Numbered from the stretch's first letter, positions 37,521 through 46,273 are shown. The stretch is 64,000 bases of DNA from Phycisphaerales bacterium (GCA_009691785.1 SIAM01000002.1:33434-97433); one strand, 5' to 3'. Notes: generated by a model not told the origin, from the sequence alone. Program-made: numbers and translations.

Positions 37521-38189
37521 TTAGCGACAACTTTCAGTGATGTACATATTTACCTCTGGCTTATGAGAAGCTACGACCCCGCACACATTAATTATTTCAC
37601 CGTTCAAACGCGTAACAATGACAGGTAGCGGCACATCAACATGAATTGACCAATCACCAAACTCGTTCGCAAACTCCACCACACCCAAACCACGACACAT
37701 TGCCGCAATTGCGATGGTTTCCAGATCGCCGCTCACAATCACCTGCCAAGTATCCGTGTTCGCAATTTGTCCCTCTAGAACAGCGCTATCAGCAAAATAA
37801 TCGGCTGATATTCGGTACTCGGTAGATTGAAAGTCCTGCGCTACTTCCTCGTCGGGTTGGTTTTCCATATTGTGATGCAAAATTGGTCCTGGCTTGGAAG
37901 GCTTCTTTGGGACAAAAAATTGCCCCTCAACTTCATAAATATGCTCTCCACCATACTTTGAAATCCACTCTCGAATTCTCAGGCCTTCGCGTGAAAAACC
38001 CCTGTCATGCATTTCGTAATTTAACAAATTTGGAAAAAAGTTGGGCCTAAATTCCACATCCCTACGCCAATACACAGTGCCATCGGGATACGTCACTTGT
38101 TCCTCCGTGCATTTACACCCAGTCAAACTACCCAGGCCAACCGCCGCCGCCATCGCACCCATCGCAACCAACAATTTCAATTGGTACAT
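37521..38189 (-). CDS. Lipoprotein of unknown function
   Basis: From ATG 38189 the protein is 222 residues. It has a signal segment (LKLLVAMGAMAAAVGLGSLTGC-K) with a clear lipobox, then a mature domain of mixed charge with no recognised motif. GGGAGAG stands a few bases before this ATG, which settles the start; the track's earlier start at 38300 adds an implausible N-terminus. It is separated from nuoC by a divergent region of about 270 bases. Confidence 0.7.
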   Translation of the reverse strand: MYQLKLLVAMGAMAAAVGLGSLTGCKCTEEQVTYPDGTVYWRRDVEFRPNFFPNLLNYEMHDRGFSREGLRIREWISKYGGEHIYEVEGQFFVPKKPSKPGPILHHNMENQPDEEVAQDFQSTEYRISADYFADSAVLEGQIANTDTWQVIVSGDLETIAIAAMCRGLGVVEFANEFGDWSIHVDVPLPVIVTRLNGEIINVCGVVASHKPEVNMYITESCR

Positions 38190-38460
38190 TTTTCTCTCCC
38201 TGTTTAGATTAAATTTTTGCCAGCGAACGCCGCCAGCTGCCAAAGCACTTTGACATGCTTTACCCGTCCATTTGAAATTCATCCCTTTTTTACAGCACAT
38301 TTTTCCATTGTTTTATATGCCTTGTCGCACCCGAATTATGCGGACAAGTTCAAATGACAACTTCCGCGCAGATTTTCCGTTTTATTTGATGGGTTCAATC
38401 CCAAATCTTGACGCTCAATTCGCCGCCACTTTCCCCGCATCATGGCTAAACTGTGTGCTT

Positions 38461-39018
38461 ATGCCAGCCGTAACCAAACTTGATCACCCCACCCTTCCCC
38501 TTGTTAAAGAGCGCTTTGCGCAAGTTCAATTCATGGCGACGGAATTTCGCGGACAGACCTCATTGGTGGTTCCCGAAACTTCCCTGCATGAAGTGGCGCG
38601 CTTTCTGCGCGACGACCCAAATTGCCGCTACAACTTTCTCAGCGATTTGGCGGGCGTGGATTACCTGGACTATCCAGCCGAGCAACCAGCGCGCTTCGCC
38701 GTGGTCTACAACTTGTGCAGCTTTCAATTTGAACGCCGCCTTCGCTTAAAGGTGTACTTGAATGCATCCATTGACACCGCCGGCATTGAACCAGACCCAA
38801 CGCTGTTTGTTGATTCGGTCACGGACTTGTGGCCAGGCGCCGAGTGGATGGAGCGCGAAGTGTTCGACATGTTTGGAATTCGATTCCGCAACCATCCAGA
38901 CCTGCGCCGTATTTTGTTGTGGAAAGATTTTCCAGCGCATCCACTGCGCAAGGATTATCCGCTGCGTGGCCGTGGCGAACGCGAGCACTATCAAAAGCTC
39001 TCGCGCGACGTTTCTTAA
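38461..39018 (+). CDS. nuoC: NADH-quinone oxidoreductase subunit C, isolated
   Basis: The protein (about 186 residues from ATG 38461) contains the NuoC signatures LSDLAGVDYLDYP, LWPGAEWMEREVFDMFGI and KDFPAHPLRKDYPL. NuoC is a peripheral-arm subunit of complex I. No other nuo gene is present here: one side has a lipoprotein gene and the other a convergent HD-GYP gene that overlaps by four bases. The ORF track begins at 38272, but the residues before 38461 do not look like NuoC. The rest of the complex must lie elsewhere. Confidence 0.92.
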   Translation: MPAVTKLDHPTLPLVKERFAQVQFMATEFRGQTSLVVPETSLHEVARFLRDDPNCRYNFLSDLAGVDYLDYPAEQPARFAVVYNLCSFQFERRLRLKVYLNASIDTAGIEPDPTLFVDSVTDLWPGAEWMEREVFDMFGIRFRNHPDLRRILLWKDFPAHPLRKDYPLRGRGEREHYQKLSRDVS

Positions 39019-40925
39019 TGTGCGGGCGGCTTCTTGTACGGATTTGGAAATCGCTCGCGGATGGCTTTCAAATCCTCATAATTTTCCAGGAAAATATCAA
39101 CAATCCGTGGATCAAAATGCGTGCCGGAGCCCTTGCGTATTTCTTTTTTAATTTGTTCGTCATTCCAAGGTTCTTTGTAAGTGCGTTGACTCGCAAGCGC
39201 GTCAAACACATCCGCAATTCCAACAAGCCGCGCAAAAATAGGCGTCTCCTCGCCCTTGAGGCCCACATCCAAATGCTTGATGTCCTTCAACTCATCAAAA
39301 TTTCTGCCGTACGCGGGAAAATCAATCGCACCTGGATATCCATTGCCATCCCAATGTTCTTGGTGATGTAAAGCAACATCGGATGCCGCCTTCTCCAGCA
39401 CGTTCTCTGAATCATCAAACATCTTGGCGCCAATCACCGTGTGCCATTTCATTACATTTCGTTCATGCTCGTCCAACTTGCCGCGCTTCTTTAAAATGGT
39501 GTCTGGAATTCCTACTTTGCCTATGTCATGCAGAAATGCCGCGACACTCAGCACGTTAAGTTTTTGATCGCGCACATGTTGCGGAATATTCTGTTTATCC
39601 GCAAGAATTTTGTACAAATGACACGCCACGCCAGACACACGCTGTACATGAAAGCCAGTTTCGTGGGGATCGTGCACTTCGACGGTGCGCACCATCCGCA
39701 TCAATAAATTCCTGGCGGAGTTGGCGCGCTCAAGCACTTGACCCGCCAGAACCGCGAAGCCTTCAGTGCGATCGACAAGCCGCGAATTTGTCACGGTTTG
39801 GTGCCCAGCTGGATTGATTAGTTGCATGACGCCCAACACCAACCCCTGCGCTCCAAGCAGTGGAATTGAAATCATGCAGCGCGTTCGAAATCCAGTCTTT
39901 TTGTCAATTGATTGATCAAATTGAAAGGGCGAGTCAGCGGAAAGTTCGTACACGTCATCCAACACAACTTTATTCTTCCTCAACGCGCAATAACCCGCGA
40001 TACTATTTGCGGTGATCGCAATACGCACGTTCATAATTCCAGTATGCATTTTTGGCGTGCGCGACTCTAAAACAAGATTGCGGGCGTACCACAACACAAG
40101 TTGGTCTTGATCCTTAATCCAAATCGAGCCGGCTTCACATTTTGAAAACTCAAGCGAAGAATCCAGAATTTTATTGAGCAACAAATCCACATCCGTCACC
40201 TTGGACAATTGTTCCCCAAGCAGATGAATTAAAAAATCATGTTCTTCGCGCTCGACCAACGGCCGAAGTTGTCGCGCAATGATACTGCTCAGCAACACGC
40301 TTGCCAGAATGGACACAATCAACCCCGTGACTATGGAAAACAAAAACAACTTTATCAAAATAAAGTTGGTGGTTTTTTGATTCAATTCAATTACCCCAAA
40401 GCCAATACTTTTTCCGCTGACATTGATAATCGGCGCGTAGCCGATCAACCATGATCCTTCCGCGCTGTTCCACATGGTGACCGCCGCTGGCTGCCCATCC
40501 ATTTCAAATTGAATTGCGTGGTCCCCGCGTTGAAATGGAACGCGCATTGAGTTTGATTGACTCTCTGAATCGTGGCTGCTTACAAGAAAATCAAATCCAC
40601 TGGCCGCCGAGTTTTGAGTGGGAACCAAAATCGACGCGCCGACAATTGGGATTCCAAACATAGAAGTGCTCTTCACAATTGCCTGAGTGCTGCTTTGAAA
40701 TTCTTTGTAAATGGCGTTGTCCGCGGATGAATTTTTCTCAATCACCAAGCGCTCAACTTTGCTCGGATCAATGCTTTCAGCGAACACAAGAGCCAAACCC
40801 TGCGCTTCTTCTTTCTGACTTTCCAAAATCATTTTTCCCGCCAGTACAAAAACAATAATCGAGACAATCACTCCCACGGCGACCGTAATTACGATTAATT
40901 TGTTTCTGGTGCCTGTGCTGTCCAT
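39015..40925 (-). CDS. Membrane HD-GYP cyclic-di-GMP phosphodiesterase with GAF domain
   Basis: The 636-residue protein has an N-terminal membrane helix, a periplasmic sensor region (about 35-190), a second helix, then a GAF domain (about 235-400) and a C-terminal HD-GYP domain. HD-GYP marks are FLHDIGKVGIPD, HHQEHWDGNGYPG and ADVFDALASQRTYKEPW, with the metal-binding residues intact. It should hydrolyse c-di-GMP in response to periplasmic and cytoplasmic signals. Its stop overlaps the nuoC stop by four bases on the opposite strand. Confidence 0.93.
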   Translation of the reverse strand: MDSTGTRNKLIVITVAVGVIVSIIVFVLAGKMILESQKEEAQGLALVFAESIDPSKVERLVIEKNSSADNAIYKEFQSSTQAIVKSTSMFGIPIVGASILVPTQNSAASGFDFLVSSHDSESQSNSMRVPFQRGDHAIQFEMDGQPAAVTMWNSAEGSWLIGYAPIINVSGKSIGFGVIELNQKTTNFILIKLFLFSIVTGLIVSILASVLLSSIIARQLRPLVEREEHDFLIHLLGEQLSKVTDVDLLLNKILDSSLEFSKCEAGSIWIKDQDQLVLWYARNLVLESRTPKMHTGIMNVRIAITANSIAGYCALRKNKVVLDDVYELSADSPFQFDQSIDKKTGFRTRCMISIPLLGAQGLVLGVMQLINPAGHQTVTNSRLVDRTEGFAVLAGQVLERANSARNLLMRMVRTVEVHDPHETGFHVQRVSGVACHLYKILADKQNIPQHVRDQKLNVLSVAAFLHDIGKVGIPDTILKKRGKLDEHERNVMKWHTVIGAKMFDDSENVLEKAASDVALHHQEHWDGNGYPGAIDFPAYGRNFDELKDIKHLDVGLKGEETPIFARLVGIADVFDALASQRTYKEPWNDEQIKKEIRKGSGTHFDPRIVDIFLENYEDLKAIRERFPNPYKKPPAH

Positions 40926-41082
40926 GTCGAGTAGAGATTAAACTTGATTGAGGCAAGTAACAAGTGAGCGTACTGCTCCAACATATGAGGACGCGATGCC
41001 AGAAATGACTTGCTGAAACCCACAATGCACTTGGGGCTCGCACTATTACAATCATCCAAGTCCGTGACTGAAATGATCGCTT

Positions 41083-41156
41083 GTCCCGATAGCTCAGCTG
41101 GATAGAGCAGCAGCCTTCTAAGCTGCAGGTCGGTGGTTCGAATCCACCTCGGGACG
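41083..41156 (+). tRNA. tRNA-Arg (TCT)
   Basis: The 74-nt cloverleaf has acceptor GTCCCGA paired with TCGGGAC. The anticodon stem GCAGC/GCTGC encloses CTTCTAA, giving anticodon TCT (reads AGA). The T-arm contains GGTTCGAATCC. No terminator with a T-run follows directly. Confidence 0.97.
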
Positions 41157-41353
41157 TTTGTTTGCTTTTCCGCTGAAAAATGATTGCGCCGTGGTGGGCG
41201 CGGGTGACGCTACGCACTGCGGGCGGCGGATGTTGCGAATGCGGTGCAACATCAATTCCACATGCGCTGTTTGCGCGGTCCATTGGGAACGTGCGTGGCA
41301 AATTTGCATGCGCGCACACAGCTGAAATAATTGAACGCACTAAACTTATTCAC

Positions 41354-42088
41354 ATGCCCACCGATTTCGCGCTTGTAACTTTCATTGTGCTTCTTGGCGT
41401 GGTCGCGGCGCTATACGCCAGCGTTGGCCACGGCGGCGCATCGGGCTATCTGGCCATAATGGCGCTGTTTGGCGTGAGCGCCGTGTTCATGCGTCCCTGT
41501 GCGCTGGTGCTCAACATTTTAGTGTCGGCGCTAGCCTCATTCACTTTTGTGAAAGCTGGACAATTTCGTTGGCGCTTGCTTTGGCCATTCATTGTCACTT
41601 CCATTCCCTTCGCATTTTGGGGCGGCACGCTGGCAATTGATGAGATCGCGTTTAAAATTTTGGTGGCCGCAACATTGCTGATTGCGGCGGTCAGACTATT
41701 CATGCCGCAAAGAAATGTTTCGATCAAGCCGCTTGTAATGTTTGACGCGCTGGCGTGTGGAGCGGCGATTGGATTTCTTTCCGGTTTGGTTGGTGTAGGC
41801 GGAGGAATTTTCCTAACGCCCCTGCTCATTTTGTGCGCGTGGGCCACGCCACGCGAAGCCGCGGCGGTGTCCGCCCCATTTATAGTATTCAATTCAATCG
41901 CGGCTTTAAGCGGCTTAATGATTCAAAGCATCAGTTTTCCAAATTGGTTGTGGTGGGCATGCGCCGTGGCAATTGTTGGCGGTTGGTTCGGCGCTAAATG
42001 GAGCACTGGCAGCGCATCTCAAAATGGATTGCGCATCATACTTGGGTGCGTATTGCTTATCGCGGCAGTGAAATTTGTCGCTGTCTAG
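41354..42088 (+). CDS. TauE/SafE-family membrane permease
   Basis: From ATG 41354 the protein is 244 residues with about eight hydrophobic helices in two halves. The opening YASVGHGGASGYLAIMALFG and the middle GFLSGLVGVGGGIFLTPLL are the paired Gly-rich motifs of the TauE/SafE (DUF81) family, which exports sulfite, sulfoacetate or related anions. The ORF track extends to 41180, but residues before this ATG are not family-like. The stop codon lies in the first copy of the 12-bp tandem repeat. Confidence 0.9.
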   Translation: MPTDFALVTFIVLLGVVAALYASVGHGGASGYLAIMALFGVSAVFMRPCALVLNILVSALASFTFVKAGQFRWRLLWPFIVTSIPFAFWGGTLAIDEIAFKILVAATLLIAAVRLFMPQRNVSIKPLVMFDALACGAAIGFLSGLVGVGGGIFLTPLLILCAWATPREAAAVSAPFIVFNSIAALSGLMIQSISFPNWLWWACAVAIVGGWFGAKWSTGSASQNGLRIILGCVLLIAAVKFVAV

Positions 42089-42138
42089 GGCTTGGGCTAG
42101 GGCTTGGGCTAGGGCTTGGGCTAGGGCTTGGGCTTGGG
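42085..42138. repeat. 12-bp tandem repeat (CTAGGGCTTGGG x4, plus half copy)
   Basis: Four perfect 12-bp units occupy 42085-42132, with a six-base partial unit after. The first unit contains the TAG stop of the TauE/SafE gene and the last contains the stop of the convergent cytochrome gene. Each unit carries a TAG on both strands in some frame, so it can supply stops to read-through from either side. Confidence 0.95.
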
Positions 42139-43269
42139 CGGATTCACAACTTTTGCGCCTTGCCGAATCCAAGCTTCAATCAATGCAATTTGATCCGCCG
42201 CAAGCCGAGCGCCCTTAGGCGGCATGTGACCTTTGGAAGACATCGGTTTTTTAATCGCTGTCACCATGATGCTTGATTGCGGTTTACCAACATAAATTAT
42301 TGGAAAGGTTTTACTTTTAGCCAGCGGCTCTTTCACGATCAGTTCCGCCACGTGATCAAATGCCACGCCACCTTTAGCTACGCCTTTGCCATGGCAGTCC
42401 CAACAACGGGCTTCAAGTATTGGAAGAATATTTTTGTTGTACTCAAGATCATTTGGAATTTCCGCTGGAGTTGCCGCGGGCAGCGCGGGTGGCGCGGTTG
42501 GCGTTGTCGCAGGAGGCGGTGTTTGTGTCGCAGACATTGCAAAAACAACACTTATTCTCAGCACATCATTGATGAACAAAGCCGCATTCAATTTTGGTGC
42601 TTCTGTTGCTGGCGCGGTTGGCGCGTTTGGCGCGGTTGGCGCGGTTGGCGCGGTTGGCGCGGTTGGCGCGGTTGGCGCGGTTGGCGCGGTTGGCGCGGTT
42701 GGCGCGGTTGGCGCGGTTGGCGCGGTTGGCGCGGTTGGCGCGGTTGGCGTTGCGCTTTTACTTTCACTCAGTGATTTCCAACTCGCTGACAACGCTGCCG
42801 AAAGTGGCGTGGTGACGTGTCCCTCGCCCCAAACCATGTCACCACCAAAATGCGCGGTAATTCCAATACCAATTGCAACAAGAAGCGAAGTGATGCGTGA
42901 AATTTTCAACAGTCCCGGCCAAGAGTCACTGCGCACAAGCGAAGTCATAAATGCAAGAGCAACCAATCCCGCTGAACTTCCTATGCCAAACCAGCGGTGC
43001 AAAGACAATTCATTGCTGTCAGCTGTGGTGTTTCCTAAGAACCACCCGCTTGCGGCCACAAACACACTGGCCAGCGCCGCGATCCAAATGCAGTGAAATG
43101 CGAAATCGCCAAATCCCTCATGCCGACAAATCCAATGCCACACCATCGCTAAAGCCGCGACAACCGCAAGAGCAATTGGAAAATGCACTATAAGCGGATG
43201 CACAGCTGCCAGCACATGAAGCCATGCGTCAAGAAGTGAAGGAGATCCGGGGGCGTCTGCTGAATTCAT
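42121..43269 (-). CDS. DUF2231-like membrane protein fused to a planctomycete-type cytochrome c domain
   Basis: The 382-residue protein has four N-terminal helices (DUF2231-like: VHPLIVHFPIALAVVAALAM), then a linker of about 45 residues of repeating Thr-Ala-Pro, a second hydrophobic stretch (residues near ALFINDVLRISVVFAMSA), a Pro-rich spacer and a C-terminal haem domain with CWDCH and the probable axial Met in KGHMPPKGARLAADQ. This fits a membrane-anchored cytochrome exposed to the periplasm. The hydrophobic stretch after the linker resembles a signal peptide, which hints at fusion of two genes. It is convergent with TauE/SafE. Confidence 0.85.
   Translation of the reverse strand: MNSADAPGSPSLLDAWLHVLAAVHPLIVHFPIALAVVAALAMVWHWICRHEGFGDFAFHCIWIAALASVFVAASGWFLGNTTADSNELSLHRWFGIGSSAGLVALAFMTSLVRSDSWPGLLKISRITSLLVAIGIGITAHFGGDMVWGEGHVTTPLSAALSASWKSLSESKSATPTAPTAPTAPTAPTAPTAPTAPTAPTAPTAPTAPTAPTAPNAPTAPATEAPKLNAALFINDVLRISVVFAMSATQTPPPATTPTAPPALPAATPAEIPNDLEYNKNILPILEARCWDCHGKGVAKGGVAFDHVAELIVKEPLAKSKTFPIIYVGKPQSSIMVTAIKKPMSSKGHMPPKGARLAADQIALIEAWIRQGAKVVNPPKPKP
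42611..42745. repeat. 9-bp tandem repeat (GGCGCGGTT x15) encoding the Thr-Ala-Pro linker
   Basis: Fifteen copies of a 9-bp unit run without interruption; only the second differs (GGCGCGTTT). On the minus strand it reads as Thr-Ala-Pro repeats within the cytochrome gene. Because the unit length is a multiple of three and contains no stop, several other frames are open across it, which explains the antisense ORFs in the track. Confidence 0.96.
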
Positions 43270-43395
43270 TATTTGTTCATGCTATGAGCCAATTCAATTT
43301 GCACCTCTGGAAATTTCGCACGTAAACAGCAGCAAGAACGAGCCACCACCACGCCAAATTGCCTGTTTCAAAATACGAATCAGTTTGTGTGAAAC

Positions 43396-43571
43396 GTAAA
43401 AATAGAAAAGGCGTGAGTCGCTTAAGTTTCCTTAAGCGCCCACGCCCTTTTTTGCAAAATTATCCCAAACAAGATGGGGCTTTTCACACCCATCCACGGC
43501 AACACCAACCCGGACAACGGCTTACGCCGGATCAATTATAAAATATAAGAAAGTTTGGGAACACTCTTACT
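43396..43571 (-). ncRNA. Candidate structured small RNA or leader on the minus strand
   Basis: Read on the minus strand, a TATAAT (43540-43535) precedes a run of hairpins. The first is CGGC-GTAA-GCCG (43529-43518) with a GNRA loop, then GATGGG/CCCATC (43494-43473) with a ten-base loop, then a long terminator-like stem. A second promoter candidate further upstream is TTGACA (43605-43600), 16 bases, CACAAT. The RNA would be about 130-175 nt. It could be an independent small RNA or an attenuated leader of the cytochrome gene, whose ATG lies 126 bases beyond. It matches no RNA family that I recognise. Confidence 0.5.
43400..43454 (-). terminator. Strong rho-independent terminator hairpin
   Basis: On the minus strand GGCGTG pairs with CACGCC and the inner CGCTTAAG pairs with CTTAAGCG, closed by a GAAA tetraloop, with a small internal loop between. 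TTTTCTATTTTT follows. On the plus strand the stem is also followed by TTTTTT, so it may act in both directions. It ends the structured-RNA candidate. Confidence 0.8.
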
Positions 43572-43646
43572 GTTCGTATTGTGATTGGATTTGATGCATT
43601 GTCAACAAAATAATTTAAATTAAATTGGATAAACTAACAGTCATCG

Positions 43647-44897
43647 ATGCCAAAGTCCGAGAATATCATTTGTGTTTGGCAAAAATGCGTCCTGCACGCC
43701 GATATGGATGCTTTTTTTGCCAGCGTTGAGCAACTTGATGATCCAACGCTTCGGGGCCGGCCGATTTTAGTGGGTGGCGAAGGCGGTCGCGGCGTGGTTG
43801 CCGCCGCCAGCTATGAGGCGCGAAAGTTTGGTTGCCATAGCGCCATGCCCATGGCCTTGGCTCTGGCCAAATGCCCGCATGCTGCCGTGCGCGCTCCGCG
43901 CTTTGATCGCTACAGCGAAATCAGTCAGCAATTTATGAATATCTTGCGTGACCAATCGCCACTGGTTGAACCCATCAGCGTGGACGAGGCTTTTGTTGAT
44001 GTCACTGGTTCGCAATTGCTACTGGGCAGTGGACCAACCATCGCGCGAGCAATCCGCGCGCGGGTGTATGGGGAATTAAAATTAACCGTGAGCGTTGGCG
44101 TGGCTACTTCTAAATTTGTGGCAAAGATTGCCAGCGATTTGCACAAGCCAAACGGATTGACCATAATTTCATCCGAGCAAACGCGTGACATATTGGCGCC
44201 GCTTGCAATTTCTAACATGTGGGGCGTGGGTCCAAAGACGCTTCCAAAATTCATCAACGCGGGCATTCATACATTTGGTGATTTACAAAATCTAAGCGAA
44301 GAACAAGCGCGCGCGCGGTTGGGTGAATCTGGCGCGCAGTGGCGGCAGTTTGCGCTTGGCATTGATGAGCGCGAAGTCATCACGGAACACGACGCAAAGA
44401 GTGTGGGACAAGAGGAAACATTCGACCGCAATATTGGTGATATGACATTGCTGCGCGCCGTTCTTCAAGAGCAATGCGATCGCGTTGCGCTGCGGTTGCG
44501 CGCTTCCGCGGGCTATGCAAAATGCGTCACGCTGAAAGTGCGATTGGCAAATTTCGACACGTTTTCTAGGCAACAAACGCTCAATCCATGCACCGATTCC
44601 ACCAAGACAATTTGGCAAGCGGCGGATGCGTTGCTTGCGGCGTGGCGCATGGAAAGCGCGTTGCCACTGCGCCTGATTGGCGTCAGCGTGGAGCGCATCG
44701 ATCGCATGCGCGCCGAAGTGCAGCCAGAACTTTTTCCAGATGTCGCCGCGGAGGTTCAACGCAAGCTTGACTCCATTACCGACGCTGTGGCGCGCAAGTA
44801 TGGGCCAGAAGCACTGCACCGTGGAGTGGCGCGCGCGGACAGCCGTCGCAACAAACGTGACGCCACCAATGACGGACCTCGCCCCGAAGCGGGATGA
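43647..44897 (+). CDS. dinB: DNA polymerase IV (Y-family)
   Basis: DinB is an error-prone translesion polymerase. The catalytic motifs are VLHADMDAFFASVEQ and PISVDEAFVDVTG with the metal-binding Asp/Glu residues, and YEARKFGCHSAMPM and SVGVATSKFVAKIASD are also diagnostic. The helix-hairpin-helix NMWGVGPKTLPKFINAGI and the C-terminal little-finger domain are present. The length of 416 residues is typical; no clear C-terminal clamp-binding peptide was identified. No LexA box was recognised upstream. Confidence 0.95.
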   Translation: MPKSENIICVWQKCVLHADMDAFFASVEQLDDPTLRGRPILVGGEGGRGVVAAASYEARKFGCHSAMPMALALAKCPHAAVRAPRFDRYSEISQQFMNILRDQSPLVEPISVDEAFVDVTGSQLLLGSGPTIARAIRARVYGELKLTVSVGVATSKFVAKIASDLHKPNGLTIISSEQTRDILAPLAISNMWGVGPKTLPKFINAGIHTFGDLQNLSEEQARARLGESGAQWRQFALGIDEREVITEHDAKSVGQEETFDRNIGDMTLLRAVLQEQCDRVALRLRASAGYAKCVTLKVRLANFDTFSRQQTLNPCTDSTKTIWQAADALLAAWRMESALPLRLIGVSVERIDRMRAEVQPELFPDVAAEVQRKLDSITDAVARKYGPEALHRGVARADSRRNKRDATNDGPRPEAG

Positions 44898-45067
44898 ATC
44901 TTTTATTTTACTTTAAGAAGCGCTAAGAAAAGTTCTGCGAGCGAAGCGGACGAATCAAACCAGACTTCAACTGAAAGGGGAAAACTTTTCGCGTCACAGA
45001 GAGTAAAAAATTTCCGTTCTCAACTGGCTACGGGTAAATTTTCAAGCCCCTAAACGAGTTCAACATT

Positions 45068-45808
45068 TCAATCCACAAGTGGCGAGTAGCACAAGTCTCC
45101 CCAGTCATCCGTGTAGCCATGCTCCATAAGAATTTGCATGAAGCATGCAACCACATGTTCAAGCAACGAACTGGCGCGGCGCACGGCCACGCGGTTCAAA
45201 CGACTGTTGTAGGTGCTTCCGCCGTGCACAAGTTGATCGCGCACAAATAGAACACGCTCAAGAACAGCCTCCAACCACGGCTGAAATTGCGCCTGCTCCA
45301 AGATTTCCTCCATGGTGGACTTGGTGGAAAATGGCTTGCCATTTCCATCGCGCGGCTTGGCCTGTTGAGCGGGTTGGCGCGACTTAAATTGCTTGGCCAA
45401 ATACGCGTCTTCAAACAAGGCGCGTGCGGCACGGTCATTGGTTTCCAACACCATTTGCATGAGGCCATCTTGGTCATGATCCAGAATTTGTTTTATGAAT
45501 AAGCGAGTCGCGCCGGCGTCAGGTTCTGGCGCTCCAGATTTTTTGTTCCACTGACTTGTGAGCGCCGTGAACGCAATCCACTGCGCGATCAATTTGGCGT
45601 CAAGGTCGTCTGGCTCGTCGCAGCGCTCGGAAAATTCCAGCCACGTGAGCGCGCGATGAATGCGAACGCGAACTTCCTCATACAAGTGCGCTTTGGAATA
45701 CGCGTCGCGCCGAGGCTTCCACAACTTGCGCAATGTGGTCATGTTCAACGGCGCGCCGCCCCAGGCGTCAACGGGCTTTGGTCTAGCCGACTTGTTTTTT
45801 GTTGCCAT
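45068..45808 (-). CDS. HEPN-like domain protein of unknown function
   Basis: The 246-residue protein is mostly helical with no signal peptide. Near the C-terminus it has R190-DQLV-H195-GG, matching the R-x4-6-H motif that marks HEPN-superfamily domains, set in a helical context (EAVLERVLFVRDQLVHGGS). HEPN proteins often are RNases of toxin-antitoxin or defence systems, but some are non-catalytic. No antitoxin-like or nucleotidyltransferase gene lies beside it; it stands alone between dinB and the crcB pair. The function is uncertain. Confidence 0.6.
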   Translation of the reverse strand: MATKNKSARPKPVDAWGGAPLNMTTLRKLWKPRRDAYSKAHLYEEVRVRIHRALTWLEFSERCDEPDDLDAKLIAQWIAFTALTSQWNKKSGAPEPDAGATRLFIKQILDHDQDGLMQMVLETNDRAARALFEDAYLAKQFKSRQPAQQAKPRDGNGKPFSTKSTMEEILEQAQFQPWLEAVLERVLFVRDQLVHGGSTYNSRLNRVAVRRASSLLEHVVACFMQILMEHGYTDDWGDLCYSPLVD

Positions 45809-45826
45809 GCGACAAAGCCTAGCGCA

Positions 45827-46273
45827 TCAACTTGTGGCTTGACCCAGCCTTAAACCAAACGCTCCCGCCGCAAATCCAAGAACCAACGAAAGACCTAGAT
45901 TAAGCCCACATTGAAGCAAATCGCCGCGCGTGAGTTGCTGCATTAATTCTTGCGCCAGCGAACTGAAGGTGCTCAAGCCGCCCATGCATCCAGAGACAAA
46001 AAATAAATTGAACAATGGATTTTTTTTGTGAAATGGATCAACCACATCCACAAAGTGGCCACGGGAAAGAATTAAATATTTACGACCAACCCACGCGGCG
46101 AAAAAAGTGGCGAGCAAGTTCACAACAAGAACGGCGACCCAAGGATCGGCTTGAAAGATTGGACACACTTGCTCCGCGCCATAGCGAAGCATTGTTCCCA
46201 TGGTGCCGCCGCCAAAAACCACCGCAAGCATGAGCCAGATCGAAGGAAGAGTTGGTGGCGATTTGGAAGTCAT
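45827..46273 (-). CDS. crcB: Fluoride channel CrcB, second copy
   Basis: CrcB (Fluc) exports fluoride as a dual-topology dimer. The 148-residue protein from ATG 46273 has four helices and family motifs FGGGTMGTMLRYGAEQ, VNLLATFFAAWVGR and GCMGGLSTFSSLAQEL. The track start 46297 lies inside the upstream crcB; the ATG at 46273 forms an ATGA overlap with its stop and is preferred. Paired crcB genes usually encode the two halves of a heterodimer in opposite orientation. Confidence 0.9.
   Translation of the reverse strand: MTSKSPPTLPSIWLMLAVVFGGGTMGTMLRYGAEQVCPIFQADPWVAVLVVNLLATFFAAWVGRKYLILSRGHFVDVVDPFHKKNPLFNLFFVSGCMGGLSTFSSLAQELMQQLTRGDLLQCGLNLGLSLVLGFAAGAFGLRLGQATS

Larger units (their letters stand above)
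43270..43646. other. Gene-free stretch of 377 bp
   Basis: No convincing coding sequence lies between the divergent cytochrome and dinB genes. The 60-residue ORF at 43359-43541 overlaps the strong hairpin and has no family resemblance. The stretch holds the structured-RNA candidate described separately and, near dinB, an AT-rich region suitable for promoters. Confidence 0.8.

Noticed and set aside
42386-43096. 236-residue plus-strand ORF with Gly-Ala-Val repeats
   Set aside because: It is an artefact of the stop-free 9-bp repeat read antisense to the cytochrome gene. The other repeat ORFs (165 and 73 residues) are rejected for the same reason.
43359-43541. 60-residue ORF in the gene-free stretch
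   Set aside because: It runs through the terminator hairpin, is Lys/Pro/Arg-rich and has no ribosome site.
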